Shown one piece after another: positions 56,369 to 64,000 of a DNA stretch of 64,000 nt; position 1 is the stretch's first letter; every line of letters begins with the position of its first letter. The position numbers were made by a program, and so were the translations under genes. The notes below the pieces were generated by a model. That model searched no databases. It had not been told where the DNA came from and saw only the letters and a list, made by a program, of their open reading frames with translations. The stretch lies in contig NZ_MAOC01000085.1 of NCBI RefSeq assembly GCF_001884135.1, positions 24,131 through 88,130 of the forward strand. The letters run 5' to 3'. Source of the DNA: Bacillus nitratireducens (GTDB lineage: Bacteria; Bacillota; Bacilli; Bacillales; Bacillaceae_G).

Positions 56369-57009
56369 AACTTCGCAAGACGATCCTCTAACTGACCACG
56401 CCAAATATCAGCTAGTTCTGGTACAGCAAGAATTTTTTCAATGCCATCTTTATCTTTTCTATTATGAAAATAAATTTCGTTAGAGAACAAAACAGATACA
56501 TTGTTTGATGGACGTTCTAGCAATGTAATTTTAGAATCTTTACGTACAGTACCTTCTTGAAGGACACGGCATAAGTAGCCAGTAAATCCAGTTGCTACAA
56601 TGCGCGGCAGTATGCCAGGGATGCCAAGACGTTTTGAAATTGTGCTACAAGGGACGCGAGCTTGTGTCACTTGAATGATTGCTTCACCTAATTGATATGT
56701 ATCTCCGATGCAAACATCACGCTCTAACATATTTGTTACGGTAATGTTTTCGCCAAATGTGGAAGCTGGAAGCGTAGTTTGAAATTCCTCTTCCCATAGT
56801 GCGTAATGCTCGTGTGGGTACACACAAACTGCGCGATCAGGTCCACCGTGATGTTTTAAATCTGCTACATCATCACCACGGAATCCGTCTTTTGAGAGAA
56901 AGGCCTCTTCTGTAGGATCTTTACATATACCTGTTATCATTTCTTTATCTTCGCCATATTTCATTTGTTTCGGTTTACCGGTGCTAAAGTGAACGAGTTC
57001 AATTCCCAT
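56362..57009 (-). CDS. MOSC-domain protein (YiiM type)
   Basis: 215 residues of the molybdenum-cofactor sulfurase C-terminal (MOSC) family, YiiM branch. Family marks: HHGGPDRAVCVYPHEHY, FGENITV, and the conserved cysteine in QARVPCSTISKRLG. YiiM enzymes use the molybdenum cofactor to reduce N-hydroxylated compounds such as 6-hydroxylaminopurine. The start ATG on the minus strand follows AAGGAGATC. Stands alone between pheA and niaR. Confidence 0.88.
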   Translation of the reverse strand: MGIELVHFSTGKPKQMKYGEDKEMITGICKDPTEEAFLSKDGFRGDDVADLKHHGGPDRAVCVYPHEHYALWEEEFQTTLPASTFGENITVTNMLERDVCIGDTYQLGEAIIQVTQARVPCSTISKRLGIPGILPRIVATGFTGYLCRVLQEGTVRKDSKITLLERPSNNVSVLFSNEIYFHNRKDKDGIEKILAVPELADIWRGQLEDRLAKLK

Positions 57010-57058
57010 ATTTGATCTCCTTTATAATTGTTTACAATATTATAACATCTACAAAATA

Positions 57059-57092
57059 AAAGCACAGAGTATGATAAAAAACTCTGTGCTTT
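57059..57092 (-). terminator. Terminator of niaR (minus strand)
   Basis: AAAGCACAGAGT pairs with ACTCTGTGCTTT; reading the minus strand it is followed by TTATTTTG. Confidence 0.8.
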
Positions 57093-57095
57093 ACA

Positions 57096-57638
57096 TTAAT
57101 AAACGAGAAATCCTGCTTTATCTAGTGCCTCACAAGCGGCATCTAATTTCTCTTTAGAATCTGCTTCGATTGTATGTAAGTGAATACCATCTGTTAGTTG
57201 CGAAAGGTAGGAAGCGTTTGTGTTTTCGATTTTTTGTAAATATTGCTCTACATCAAAGCGATTACTTACCATGATGGATGCTGTTAAGTCGCCGTATACA
57301 GGATGCTCAACTTTTACGTCTTTAATTGTAACGCCGTGGTCAACTAACATGGTAAGTTCTTGACGTACTTCGGCTGGTTTATGTTGGCATACGATTACGC
57401 GTTCAAAAGTTTGTTGCTTCGCTTGTGGTTTTAAATATAAATATCCTTGTGCAGTCGCGATAATGGGTTCATTGCGTGCTTTGAGCAAGGAAATATCTTG
57501 TACGATAACTTGTCTACTTACATTCGTCTTTTTAGATAGTTCACTCCCTGATAACGGCTCATTTGCAGCGAGAAGCCACTGAAGGATGAGTTGTCGTCTT
57601 TCTTCACCTAAAATCTTTTTTTGATCATTTTGCTTCAT
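57096..57638 (-). CDS. niaR: Niacin-responsive NAD-biosynthesis repressor NiaR (YrxA)
   Basis: 180 residues: N-terminal winged helix (RRQLILQWLLAANEPLSGSEL and NVSRQVIVQDISLLKARN) and a C-terminal 3H domain with conserved histidines that bind nicotinate with a metal. It represses NAD synthesis genes when niacin is present. Its ATG overlaps the nifS stop by one base (TAATG), so it is coupled to nifS, and it faces nadBCA. Confidence 0.93.
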   Translation of the reverse strand: MKQNDQKKILGEERRQLILQWLLAANEPLSGSELSKKTNVSRQVIVQDISLLKARNEPIIATAQGYLYLKPQAKQQTFERVIVCQHKPAEVRQELTMLVDHGVTIKDVKVEHPVYGDLTASIMVSNRFDVEQYLQKIENTNASYLSQLTDGIHLHTIEADSKEKLDAACEALDKAGFLVY

Positions 57639-58780
57639 TATGATTTAACACCTCTATAAAATTGATTTCCAATTGCGTGTAGTGCATGAATAGTAGTATC
57701 AATTTGTTCTTTCGTTGTTTGTTGTCCGAAAGAAAAACGGACATATTGTTTTGCCTCTTCATACGTTTTTCCAATTGCAAGCATTGTTTTCGAAGGTTCT
57801 TGTTTACCGACTTGGCAAGCACTTCCGGTGGAAATAGCAATACCATGGCGATTACATTCTAGCATTGTATATTGACCTTCTATTCCTTTTATTGTAACCC
57901 CAATAATATGTGGTAAACAAGAAGTAGAATGTCCTTTCACTTCAATTTCTAGAGGAAGTGTTTGTAATTGCTTTAAAAAATAAGATCGTAATTGTTTAAA
58001 ACGAAAGCTCTCTTCCTTTTGATTCTTTAATATATGCTCTGCGGCTGTTAAAAAAGCAGCGATTCCAGGAACGTTTACTGTACCAGGGCGAAAGCCTTTT
58101 TCATGAGAAGTTCCAGGGAATATTTGTTCCCAGCGTGTTTGCGGATTTATATAGCAAGCACCGACACCTTTTGGCCCGTATATTTTATGGGCTGAAACTG
58201 AGAGACTATCAATCTTCATTGCTGTAACGTTTATTGGAAGTTTACCAAATGTTTGAACACAGTCCGAATGAAATAAAACATTATATTTTTTTAAAAGTGC
58301 CCCGATTTCTGCGATGTTTTGAACGGTTCCGATTTCAGAATTTCCATGCTGTATACTTGCTAGAACAGTATTCTCTGTAATAGCTGCTTCTAAATCCGCT
58401 ACATGAATTAGCCCGTTTTTATCAACAGGAATTTCAGTAATTGTATAGCCTTGCGATTGTAAGGATTGAAAATAACTTCGAATCGATGCGTGTTCCATAG
58501 GTGTCGTAATAATATGTTTCTCATTTCTAGCATTTAGAAGTGATTGAATCGCAAGATAGTTAGACTCTGAACCACCGCTTGTGAAGAATACACCTTGTTC
58601 CTTCCCCCCGATCATTTCTGCAAATGTTTCTCTACAAACTTTTAATAAAGAAGATGCACTTCCGCCGATATCGTGTAAACTTTGTTCATTTCCGAAATAT
58701 GTTTTTGTCGCTTGTATATATGTTTCTAAAGCTTCTTCGCTCATAGGTGTAGTTGCTGCGTAATCAAGATATATCATCAT
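57638..58780 (-). CDS. nifS: Cysteine desulfurase NifS (for NadA Fe-S cluster)
   Basis: PLP enzyme removing sulfur from cysteine. 380 residues, class V aminotransferase fold. The PLP lysine is in SVSAHKIYGPKG, the aspartate/glutamine cofactor region in LFHSDCVQTFG, and the sulfur-carrying cysteine in STGSACQVGK. In Bacillus the nifS next to nadBCA supplies sulfur for the NadA iron-sulfur cluster. Two ATG codons are in tandem at the start. Divergent from nadB. Confidence 0.94.
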   Translation of the reverse strand: MMIYLDYAATTPMSEEALETYIQATKTYFGNEQSLHDIGGSASSLLKVCRETFAEMIGGKEQGVFFTSGGSESNYLAIQSLLNARNEKHIITTPMEHASIRSYFQSLQSQGYTITEIPVDKNGLIHVADLEAAITENTVLASIQHGNSEIGTVQNIAEIGALLKKYNVLFHSDCVQTFGKLPINVTAMKIDSLSVSAHKIYGPKGVGACYINPQTRWEQIFPGTSHEKGFRPGTVNVPGIAAFLTAAEHILKNQKEESFRFKQLRSYFLKQLQTLPLEIEVKGHSTSCLPHIIGVTIKGIEGQYTMLECNRHGIAISTGSACQVGKQEPSKTMLAIGKTYEEAKQYVRFSFGQQTTKEQIDTTIHALHAIGNQFYRGVKS

Positions 58781-58860
58781 GTGAATTCCTCTCTTCAGTA
58801 AGAGTGATGTTTATTTTCGTTTTGAGAATGATAGTGAAAATACGAATTGTAAAAAAACTC

Positions 58861-58902
58861 TTGTCATTATTTTAAAACTATGTAAATATAGGTGTCAAGA
58901 CA
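58861..58902. promoter_or_regulatory. nifS promoter and NiaR-type operator between nifS and nadB
   Basis: On the minus strand TTGACA (58898-58893) and TAAAAT (58874-58869), 18 bases apart, form the nifS promoter. The near-palindrome TGTCAAGACA (58893-58902) overlaps its -35 and lies before nadB, and resembles the NiaR recognition pattern I recall. A TTGTCA at 58861-58866 may be the nadB -35. Confidence 0.55.
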
Positions 58903-58933
58903 GTTGAAAAGTGTAAAGTAGGAGGCAACAATT

Positions 58934-60463
58934 ATGCCAAGTGCAGATGTCTTGATTATTGGAAGTGGCGTTGCGGCACTTCGTGTTGCAAAAGAGATTT
59001 GTCACGAAAAGAATGTGATAATTATCACAAAAAAAACAGGACGTAATAACAATACGCATTTAGCCCAAGGGGGAATTGCAGCGGCTGTTGCTGCATATGA
59101 CGATCCGAGTGGGCATTTTGAAGATACATTAGTGGCAGGTTGTCATTATAACAATGAAGAGGCAGTTCGGTATTTAGTTGAAGAGGGGCCGAAAGAAATA
59201 AATAAGCTTATTACAAATGGAATGAAGTTTGATGGGGATGAAAAAGAGCTCCATCTTGGTAAAGAAGGAGCTCATCGAAAACGTCGTATTTTACATGCGG
59301 GAGGAGATGCAACCGGTAAAAATTTATTAGAACATTTAATTCAAGAAGTAATTCCGTACGTTACTGTTGTAGAGCAAGAGATGGTGCTCGATTTTATGAT
59401 AGAAAATAATAAATGCGTAGGGGCTTTAACACGAAATAGTGAAGGAGAGCTGAAGCGTTATTATGCTGATTATACGGTGTTAGCATCAGGCGGAATCGGT
59501 GGTTTGTATGCCTTTACGTCGAATGACGAGACAATTACGGGTGATGGACTTGCGATGATATATCGAGCTGGTGGTGAACTAGTTGATCTAGAATTTGTAC
59601 AATTTCATCCGACAATGTTATACGTGGGCGGGCGATGTTGTGGTCTCGTTTCTGAAGCAGTTCGCGGGGAAGGAGCTGTCCTTATAAATGAAAAGGGACA
59701 GCGTTTTATGATGGATATACATCCCGGGAAAGATCTCGCACCGCGTGATGTAGTGGCAAGAGCTATTCATGAACAACTTCTTGCGGGTGAAAAAGTGTAC
59801 TTAAACATCGAAACTATTCAAAACTTTGAACAGCGCTTTCCGACCGTTTCATCATTATGTAAAAAGAATGGCGTTGATTTAAAAGGGAACCTTATTCCGG
59901 TCGTACCGGGTGCACATTTTCATATGGGCGGCGTGAAGACAAATTGTGACGGAGAGACATCCATTTCAAACTTATATGCGGTCGGTGAAGTGGCGTGTAA
60001 TGGAGTTCATGGTGCGAACAGATTGGCGAGTAATTCATTATTGGAAGGTCTTGTGTTCGGAAGGCGGATAGGAAAACACATTTTAGCTAGACCAGCACAA
60101 GAAAGAAAAAGTATATCAGAAGAGAGAGAAAAAAGTTTTATAGCTCTTAATGATTTACCGTTGAAAGAAGAAATACAAGAATACATGATGAAGTATGTTG
60201 GGATTGTGCGAACAGAGAAAAATTTATCATATGCTACGAGATGGTTTAGTAGGTACGGTGTGAGAAATATGATATTACAATATGATGCTCTTACAAATGA
60301 AGAGATTACGCTTATTAATATGTTAACAGTTTGTGAGCTTATAACAGTATCAGCATTGCAAAGAAAAGAAAGTATTGGTGGTCATTATCGCAGTGATTAT
60401 CCAGAAAGAAATAGAGTAAGGAAAGAGATTATTCGAGTGAGAAGAAAACTACAACTTGTTTAA
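58934..60463 (+). CDS. nadB: L-aspartate oxidase
   Basis: FAD enzyme making iminoaspartate, the first step of de novo NAD synthesis. 509 residues. FAD-binding motif VLIIGSGVAALRVA at about 6-19, NTHLAQGGIAAAV, the active-site FVQFHPTML and GANRLASNSLLEGLVFG are present; the C-terminal helices are shorter and typical of Bacillus. ATG 58934 follows TAGGAGGCAA. First gene of nadBCA. Confidence 0.96.
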   Translation: MPSADVLIIGSGVAALRVAKEICHEKNVIIITKKTGRNNNTHLAQGGIAAAVAAYDDPSGHFEDTLVAGCHYNNEEAVRYLVEEGPKEINKLITNGMKFDGDEKELHLGKEGAHRKRRILHAGGDATGKNLLEHLIQEVIPYVTVVEQEMVLDFMIENNKCVGALTRNSEGELKRYYADYTVLASGGIGGLYAFTSNDETITGDGLAMIYRAGGELVDLEFVQFHPTMLYVGGRCCGLVSEAVRGEGAVLINEKGQRFMMDIHPGKDLAPRDVVARAIHEQLLAGEKVYLNIETIQNFEQRFPTVSSLCKKNGVDLKGNLIPVVPGAHFHMGGVKTNCDGETSISNLYAVGEVACNGVHGANRLASNSLLEGLVFGRRIGKHILARPAQERKSISEEREKSFIALNDLPLKEEIQEYMMKYVGIVRTEKNLSYATRWFSRYGVRNMILQYDALTNEEITLINMLTVCELITVSALQRKESIGGHYRSDYPERNRVRKEIIRVRRKLQLV

Positions 60464-60482
60464 TAAGGGGAAGAGGGGTTTT

Positions 60483-61316
60483 ATGAACACATTAAAAATT
60501 AAGGAAGCACTAAATAGATTTTTTCTAGAAGATATAGGAGAAAGAGATGTAACATCGCAGCTTATCTTTCCCGATAATGCAATTGCAAAAGGAACTTTTC
60601 TTGTAAAGGATACAGGGGTCTTTGCGGGAAGTTTAGTAATAGAAGAGGGTTTTAAACTAATTGATGAAAAAATTGAAGTTACACTCCATAAAAAAGATGG
60701 GGACTTAGTAGGAAAAGGTGAAATTATAGCAACAGCTAAAGGGCCTATTGCATCTTTATTAACAGCGGAGCGCGTTATATTAAATATTATTCAGCGTATG
60801 AGCGGGATAGCAACGATGACTCGTAAAGCAGTACTTACGTTAGATAGCAATCATACGCGTATTTGTGATACGAGAAAAACGATGCCGGGACTACGTATGT
60901 TTGATAAATACGCGGTAGTGTGCGGAGGCGGATTTAATCACAGATTCGGTTTGTATGATGGTGTCATGATTAAAGATAATCATATTACGTTTGCTGGATC
61001 AATTACAAAAGCTGTTACATCGGTGAAAGAAAGATTGGGACATATGGTGAAAGTAGAAGTCGAAACAGAGACGGAGGCGCAAGTGAGAGAAGCGGTAGAG
61101 GCCGGCGCAGATGTTATTATGTTCGATAATCGCACGCCAGATGAGATTCGCGAGTTTTCAAAAATTGTACCGAGTGCCATCGTTACGGAGGCTTCAGGTG
61201 GTATTACAATTGAAGATTTATCGAAATACGGAAAAACAGGAGTGGATTATATTTCACTTGGGGCGTTAACACATTCAGTGAGAGCACTTGATATTAGTTT
61301 TAATATTGAGGCGTGA
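60483..61316 (+). CDS. nadC: Quinolinate phosphoribosyltransferase
   Basis: Makes nicotinate mononucleotide from quinolinate and PRPP. 277 residues. Family marks: EDIGERDVTSQL, RMSGIATMT, CDTRKTMPGLRMFDKYAVVCGGGFNHRFGL in part, and KVEVETETEAQ. ATG 60483 follows AAGAGGGG; an in-frame ATG at 60456 overlaps nadB without a ribosome site. 19 bases after nadB, 30 before nadA. Confidence 0.96.
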   Translation: MNTLKIKEALNRFFLEDIGERDVTSQLIFPDNAIAKGTFLVKDTGVFAGSLVIEEGFKLIDEKIEVTLHKKDGDLVGKGEIIATAKGPIASLLTAERVILNIIQRMSGIATMTRKAVLTLDSNHTRICDTRKTMPGLRMFDKYAVVCGGGFNHRFGLYDGVMIKDNHITFAGSITKAVTSVKERLGHMVKVEVETETEAQVREAVEAGADVIMFDNRTPDEIREFSKIVPSAIVTEASGGITIEDLSKYGKTGVDYISLGALTHSVRALDISFNIEA

Positions 61317-61346
61317 TGAGAGTGGTTTAGAGGGGGAGAATCATAA

Positions 61347-62453
61347 ATGGGTATTTTAGAGAAAGTTCAGCCAATCGAAGTAATGTTACCAGAGCGTTAT
61401 CAAACGATGTCTACATTAGAAATGGAAGAGCGTGTTCGCGAAATTAAAGAAAAAATGGGTGAATTGCTATTTATTCCAGGGCATCATTATCAAAAAGATG
61501 AAGTGGTACAATTTTCAGATGCAGCAGGGGATTCGTTGCAACTTGCGCAAGTTGCAGCGAGTAATAAAGAGGCGAAATATATTGTGTTTTGTGGTGTACA
61601 CTTTATGGCGGAAACAGCAGATATGTTAACGACAGAGGATCAAGTTGTCATCTTACCAGATATGCGTGCAGGGTGTTCAATGGCAGATATGGCAGATATT
61701 GAGCAAACAGAAAGAGCGTGGAAAGAGCTCGCAAAATTATTTGGGGATACGATGATTCCGCTAACGTATGTAAATTCAACAGCTGCAATTAAAGCATTTT
61801 GCGGTCGTAATGGAGGGGCAACAGTAACCTCTTCTAATGCAAAACAAATGGTGTCTTGGGCGTTTACACAAAAAGAACGTCTCGTCTTTTTACCAGACCA
61901 ACATTTAGGAAGAAATACAGCGTATGACTTAGGCATCCCGTTAGATAAAATGGCAGTATGGAACCCGCATACAGATTCATTAGAGTACGATGGAGATATA
62001 GAAGAAATTCAAGTGATTTTATGGAAAGGTCATTGTTCTGTTCATCAAAATTTTACTGTGAAAAATATTGAAAGCGTGCGAAAAAATCATCCGGATATGA
62101 ATATTATTGTTCACCCTGAATGTTGTTATGAAGTTGTTGCCGCTTCTGATTATGCAGGATCAACGAAATATATTATTGATATGATTGAAGCTGCTCCAGC
62201 GGGAAGCAAGTGGGCAATTGGTACAGAGATGAATTTAGTGAACCGAATCATTCAGCAACATCCAGATAAAGAAATTATGTCGCTAAATCCATTTATGTGT
62301 CCGTGCTTAACAATGAACCGAATTGATTTACCTCACTTACTATGGGCACTTGAGAATATAGAAAGAGGAGAAGAAATTAACGTTATTCGTGTAGAAAATC
62401 AAGTAACAGAAGAAGCGGTTCTTGCATTAAATCGTATGTTAGAACGCGTTTAA
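61347..62453 (+). CDS. nadA: Quinolinate synthase (Fe-S enzyme)
   Basis: Condenses iminoaspartate with dihydroxyacetone phosphate to quinolinate on a [4Fe-4S] cluster. 368 residues. Candidate cluster ligands are the cysteines of [18 protein letters not shown] and CPCLTMN. The cluster probably depends on the neighbouring nifS. ATG 61347 follows AGAGGGGGAG. Last gene of nadBCA, followed by a terminator. Confidence 0.96.
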   Translation: MGILEKVQPIEVMLPERYQTMSTLEMEERVREIKEKMGELLFIPGHHYQKDEVVQFSDAAGDSLQLAQVAASNKEAKYIVFCGVHFMAETADMLTTEDQVVILPDMRAGCSMADMADIEQTERAWKELAKLFGDTMIPLTYVNSTAAIKAFCGRNGGATVTSSNAKQMVSWAFTQKERLVFLPDQHLGRNTAYDLGIPLDKMAVWNPHTDSLEYDGDIEEIQVILWKGHCSVHQNFTVKNIESVRKNHPDMNIIVHPECCYEVVAASDYAGSTKYIIDMIEAAPAGSKWAIGTEMNLVNRIIQQHPDKEIMSLNPFMCPCLTMNRIDLPHLLWALENIERGEEINVIRVENQVTEEAVLALNRMLERV

Positions 62454-62480
62454 AGCAACGGGATTTCCGTTGCTTTTTTT
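62452..62480 (+). terminator. Terminator of nadBCA
   Basis: AAAGCAACGG pairs with CCGTTGCTTT, ATTT loop, T run. It overlaps the nadA stop. Confidence 0.88.
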
Positions 62481-62491
62481 CATACATATAA

Positions 62492-62520
62492 TCATAACGA
62501 GAGCGAAATGGGCATACATT
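62492..62520 (+). promoter_or_regulatory. Predicted sigma-E promoter of safA
   Basis: CATACATT (62513-62520) is an exact match to the sigma-E -10 CATACAHT and TCATAAC (62492-62498) matches 5 of 7 of the -35, 14 bases apart. safA is sigma-E dependent in B. subtilis. Confidence 0.6.
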
Positions 62521-62678
62521 GTTTTGAAGAAATCATTGTGGTTTTTTATGCTTATTCCACTTCGAACTATATTGAAAATAGAAGAAGTGATAAAAGTGAA
62601 AAGAAGTTAATGTTATTTAGAAAGGGTTACTTCATGAGATTTGTTACTTATAGATAAGTTATACAGGAGGGGGAAAAT

Positions 62679-64000
62679 TTGAAAATTCATATCGTGCAAA
62701 AAGGGGATACCCTTTGGAAAATTGCGAAAAAGTACGGAGTGGATTTTGACACGCTGAAAAAAACAAATACACAGCTTAGTAATCCAGATTTAATCATGCC
62801 AGGTATGAAAATTAAAGTACCATCAAACGGCGTTCATGTGAAACAACAGCCTGGAGCGGGTTCTACGCCGCCAAAACAATATGTAAAAGAGGTGCAACAA
62901 AAAGAGTTTGTATCAACACCAACTCCACTTGGAATAGAAGATGAAGAGGAAATTACGTATCAATCAGCACCGATTACACAAGAGCCAGCTATGCAACAAA
63001 CGCAAAAAGAAATGCAGGTAAAACCGCAAAAAGAAATGCAGGTAAAACCACAAAAAGAAATGCAGGTAAAACCGCAAAAAGAAATGCAAGTGAAACCACA
63101 AAAAGAAATACAGGTGAAGCCGCAAAAAGAAATACAGGTGAAGCCGCAAAAAGAAGTGCAACAAGAAAAGCCGATTCAAAAAGAAAAACCAGTTGAAAAG
63201 CCGTCTATTATTCAAAAACCACCTGTTATAGAGAAAGTAGAAAAGCAAAAGCCAACTACGAAGGATAATACTAAATTTTCCATTAATGTATTACCGCAGC
63301 CACCGCAACCACCAATTAAAGCGAAAAAAGAATATAAAATTTCAGATGTAATAAAAAAGGGAAGCGAGTTAATTGCTCCTCAAATTAGTAAAATGAAACC
63401 TAACAACGTCATTTCTCCGCAAACGAAAAAAGACAATATAGGAAATGTATCACCACAAGTGAAAAAAGAAAACGTAGGAAACATAATTTCACCGCAAGTG
63501 AAAAAAGAAAATGTAGGGAACATAGTCTCACCGCAAGTGAAGAAAGAAAATGTAGGGAATATAGTCTCACCGCAAGTGAAGAAAGAAAATGTAGGAAATA
63601 TAGTCTCACCGCAAGTGAAAAAAGAAAATGTAGGGAATATAGTCTCACCGCAAGTGAAAAAAGAAAATATAGGGAATATAGTCTCACCGCAAGTGAAGAA
63701 AGAAAATGTAGGGAATATAGTCTCACCGCAAGTGAAGAAAGAAAATGTAGGGAATATAGTCTCGCCAAACGTATCAAAAGAAAATGTTACTATCCCGCAA
63801 GTAATACCGCCAAATATACAAGTGCCGAACATAATGCCAATAATGGATAATAACCAACCACCAAACATAATGCCAATAATGGATAACAACCAACCACCAA
63901 ACATAATGCCAATAATGGATAACAACCAACCACCAAATATGATGCCGATAATGGATAACAACCAAATGCCAAATATGATGCCGATAATGGATAACAACCA
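62679..64000 (+). CDS. safA: Spore coat/exosporium assembly protein SafA (ExsA), 5' part
   Basis: Morphogenetic coat protein recruited by SpoVID; the B. cereus homologue, known as ExsA, is needed for coat and exosporium assembly. The gene runs past the window end; 440 codons are visible. It starts at TTG 62679 after CAGGAGGGGGAAAA. Residues 1-48 are a LysM domain (IVQKGDTLWKIAKKYGVD to MKIKVP) that can bind cortex peptidoglycan. After a Pro/Gln/Glu-rich part come three tandem arrays, listed separately. The rest is low-complexity, Lys/Pro/Asn-rich and without membrane segments. Repeat-rich C-termini are usual for this protein, with variable lengths between strains. Confidence 0.93.
   Translation, partial: MKIHIVQKGDTLWKIAKKYGVDFDTLKKTNTQLSNPDLIMPGMKIKVPSNGVHVKQQPGAGSTPPKQYVKEVQQKEFVSTPTPLGIEDEEEITYQSAPITQEPAMQQTQKEMQVKPQKEMQVKPQKEMQVKPQKEMQVKPQKEIQVKPQKEIQVKPQKEVQQEKPIQKEKPVEKPSIIQKPPVIEKVEKQKPTTKDNTKFSINVLPQPPQPPIKAKKEYKISDVIKKGSELIAPQISKMKPNNVISPQTKKDNIGNVSPQVKKENVGNIISPQVKKENVGNIVSPQVKKENVGNIVSPQVKKENVGNIVSPQVKKENVGNIVSPQVKKENIGNIVSPQVKKENVGNIVSPQVKKENVGNIVSPNVSKENVTIPQVIPPNIQVPNIMPIMDNNQPPNIMPIMDNNQPPNIMPIMDNNQPPNMMPIMDNNQMPNMMPIMDNN
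63002..63145 (+). repeat. 24-base tandem repeat in safA (QKEMQVKP), 6 copies
   Basis: Six in-frame copies of an 8-residue unit, QKEMQVKP x4 then QKEIQVKP x2, nearly identical at base level. Confidence 0.9.
63450..63761 (+). repeat. 39-base tandem repeat in safA (SPQVKKENVGNIV), 8 copies
   Basis: Eight in-frame copies of a 13-residue unit with only scattered base changes; degenerate units flank it on both sides (SPQTKKDNIGN-like before, SPNVSKENV after). Confidence 0.92.
63828..64000 (+). repeat. 36-base tandem repeat in safA (NIMPIMDNNQPP), about 5 copies, cut by the window end
   Basis: Four full 12-residue units and a fifth cut by the window end. The later units change to NMMPIMDNNQMP. Confidence 0.9.

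Noticed and set aside
63450-63761. Regular 39-base repeats, considered as a CRISPR array
   Set aside because: The units are contiguous with no spacers and stay in frame within safA, so they are protein-coding tandem repeats.
63380-63997. Long reverse-strand open frames with repeated motifs opposite safA
   Set aside because: They are shadows of the safA tandem repeats; there is no ribosome site, and the forward frame has a LysM domain and a proper start.

Overview
The window is chromosomal DNA from a Bacillus cereus-group bacterium (cereus, thuringiensis or anthracis type). It is AT-rich. The gene order closely follows the Bacillus subtilis gerE-murI-gerM-rph, tig-clpX-lonB-lonA-ysxC-hemAXCDBL-spoVID-ysxE-valS-folC-spoIIB-maf-radC-mreBCD-minCD-spoIVFAB-rplU-ysxB-rpmA-spo0B-obg-pheA-niaR-nifS-nadBCA-safA segment. 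Group-specific signs are several bcr1-type repeats, an RNase E/G gene (B. subtilis lacks one), and a safA/exsA gene full of tandem repeats.

Layout. 1-684 is the end of a nucleobase permease, followed by the spore regulator gerE. 1182-5083 is an accessory block: two DJ-1/PfpI-family proteins, a TetR regulator and an MFS exporter. 5408-9418 holds murI, gerM, rph, rdgB and a YsnB-type phosphodiesterase. tRNA-Gly and tRNA-Arg follow, and the tRNA-Arg 3' end is duplicated about 1.17 kb downstream around a decayed integrated element. 10896-12075 has a PH-domain protein and two tiny membrane proteins. 12273-21265 is the protein-quality-control block (ysoA, tig, clpX, lonB, lonA, ysxC). 21300-22171 is ohrR-ohr. 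22588-28821 is the haem pathway from glutamyl-tRNA to uroporphyrinogen III. 28931-31012 is spore assembly (spoVID, ysxE). 31418-38101 is valS under a T-box, then folC, spoIIB, maf and radC. 38260-43987 is cell shape, division-site selection and the sigma-K checkpoint. 44108-48540 is rng, the L21/L27 operon, spo0B and obg. 48802-55311 is a Bce-type two-component/ABC-transporter module with two permeases. 55408-62453 is pheA, a MOSC protein and the divergent niaR-nifS / nadBCA NAD loci. safA starts at 62679 and runs off the window.

Regulation that can be read from the sequence includes a PerR box before hemA, an OhrR-type palindrome at ohrR, a valS T-box, an L21 leader, a sigma-F promoter at lonB, sigma-E-like promoters at spoIVFA and safA, a sigma-K-like promoter at gerE, and a NiaR-type palindrome between nifS and nadB.

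Most of the window is ordinary core genome. The parts worth a second look are: (a) the bcr1-type repeats, one of which supplies the hemD stop codon while two sit in terminator T-tracts; (b) a BceR-type motif in front of an unannotated-size 34-aa peptide gene, about 37 kb from a Bce-type module with duplicated permeases; (c) the tRNA-Arg element remnant; and (d) three tandem-repeat arrays in safA. I did not find a clearly new defence or metabolic system.
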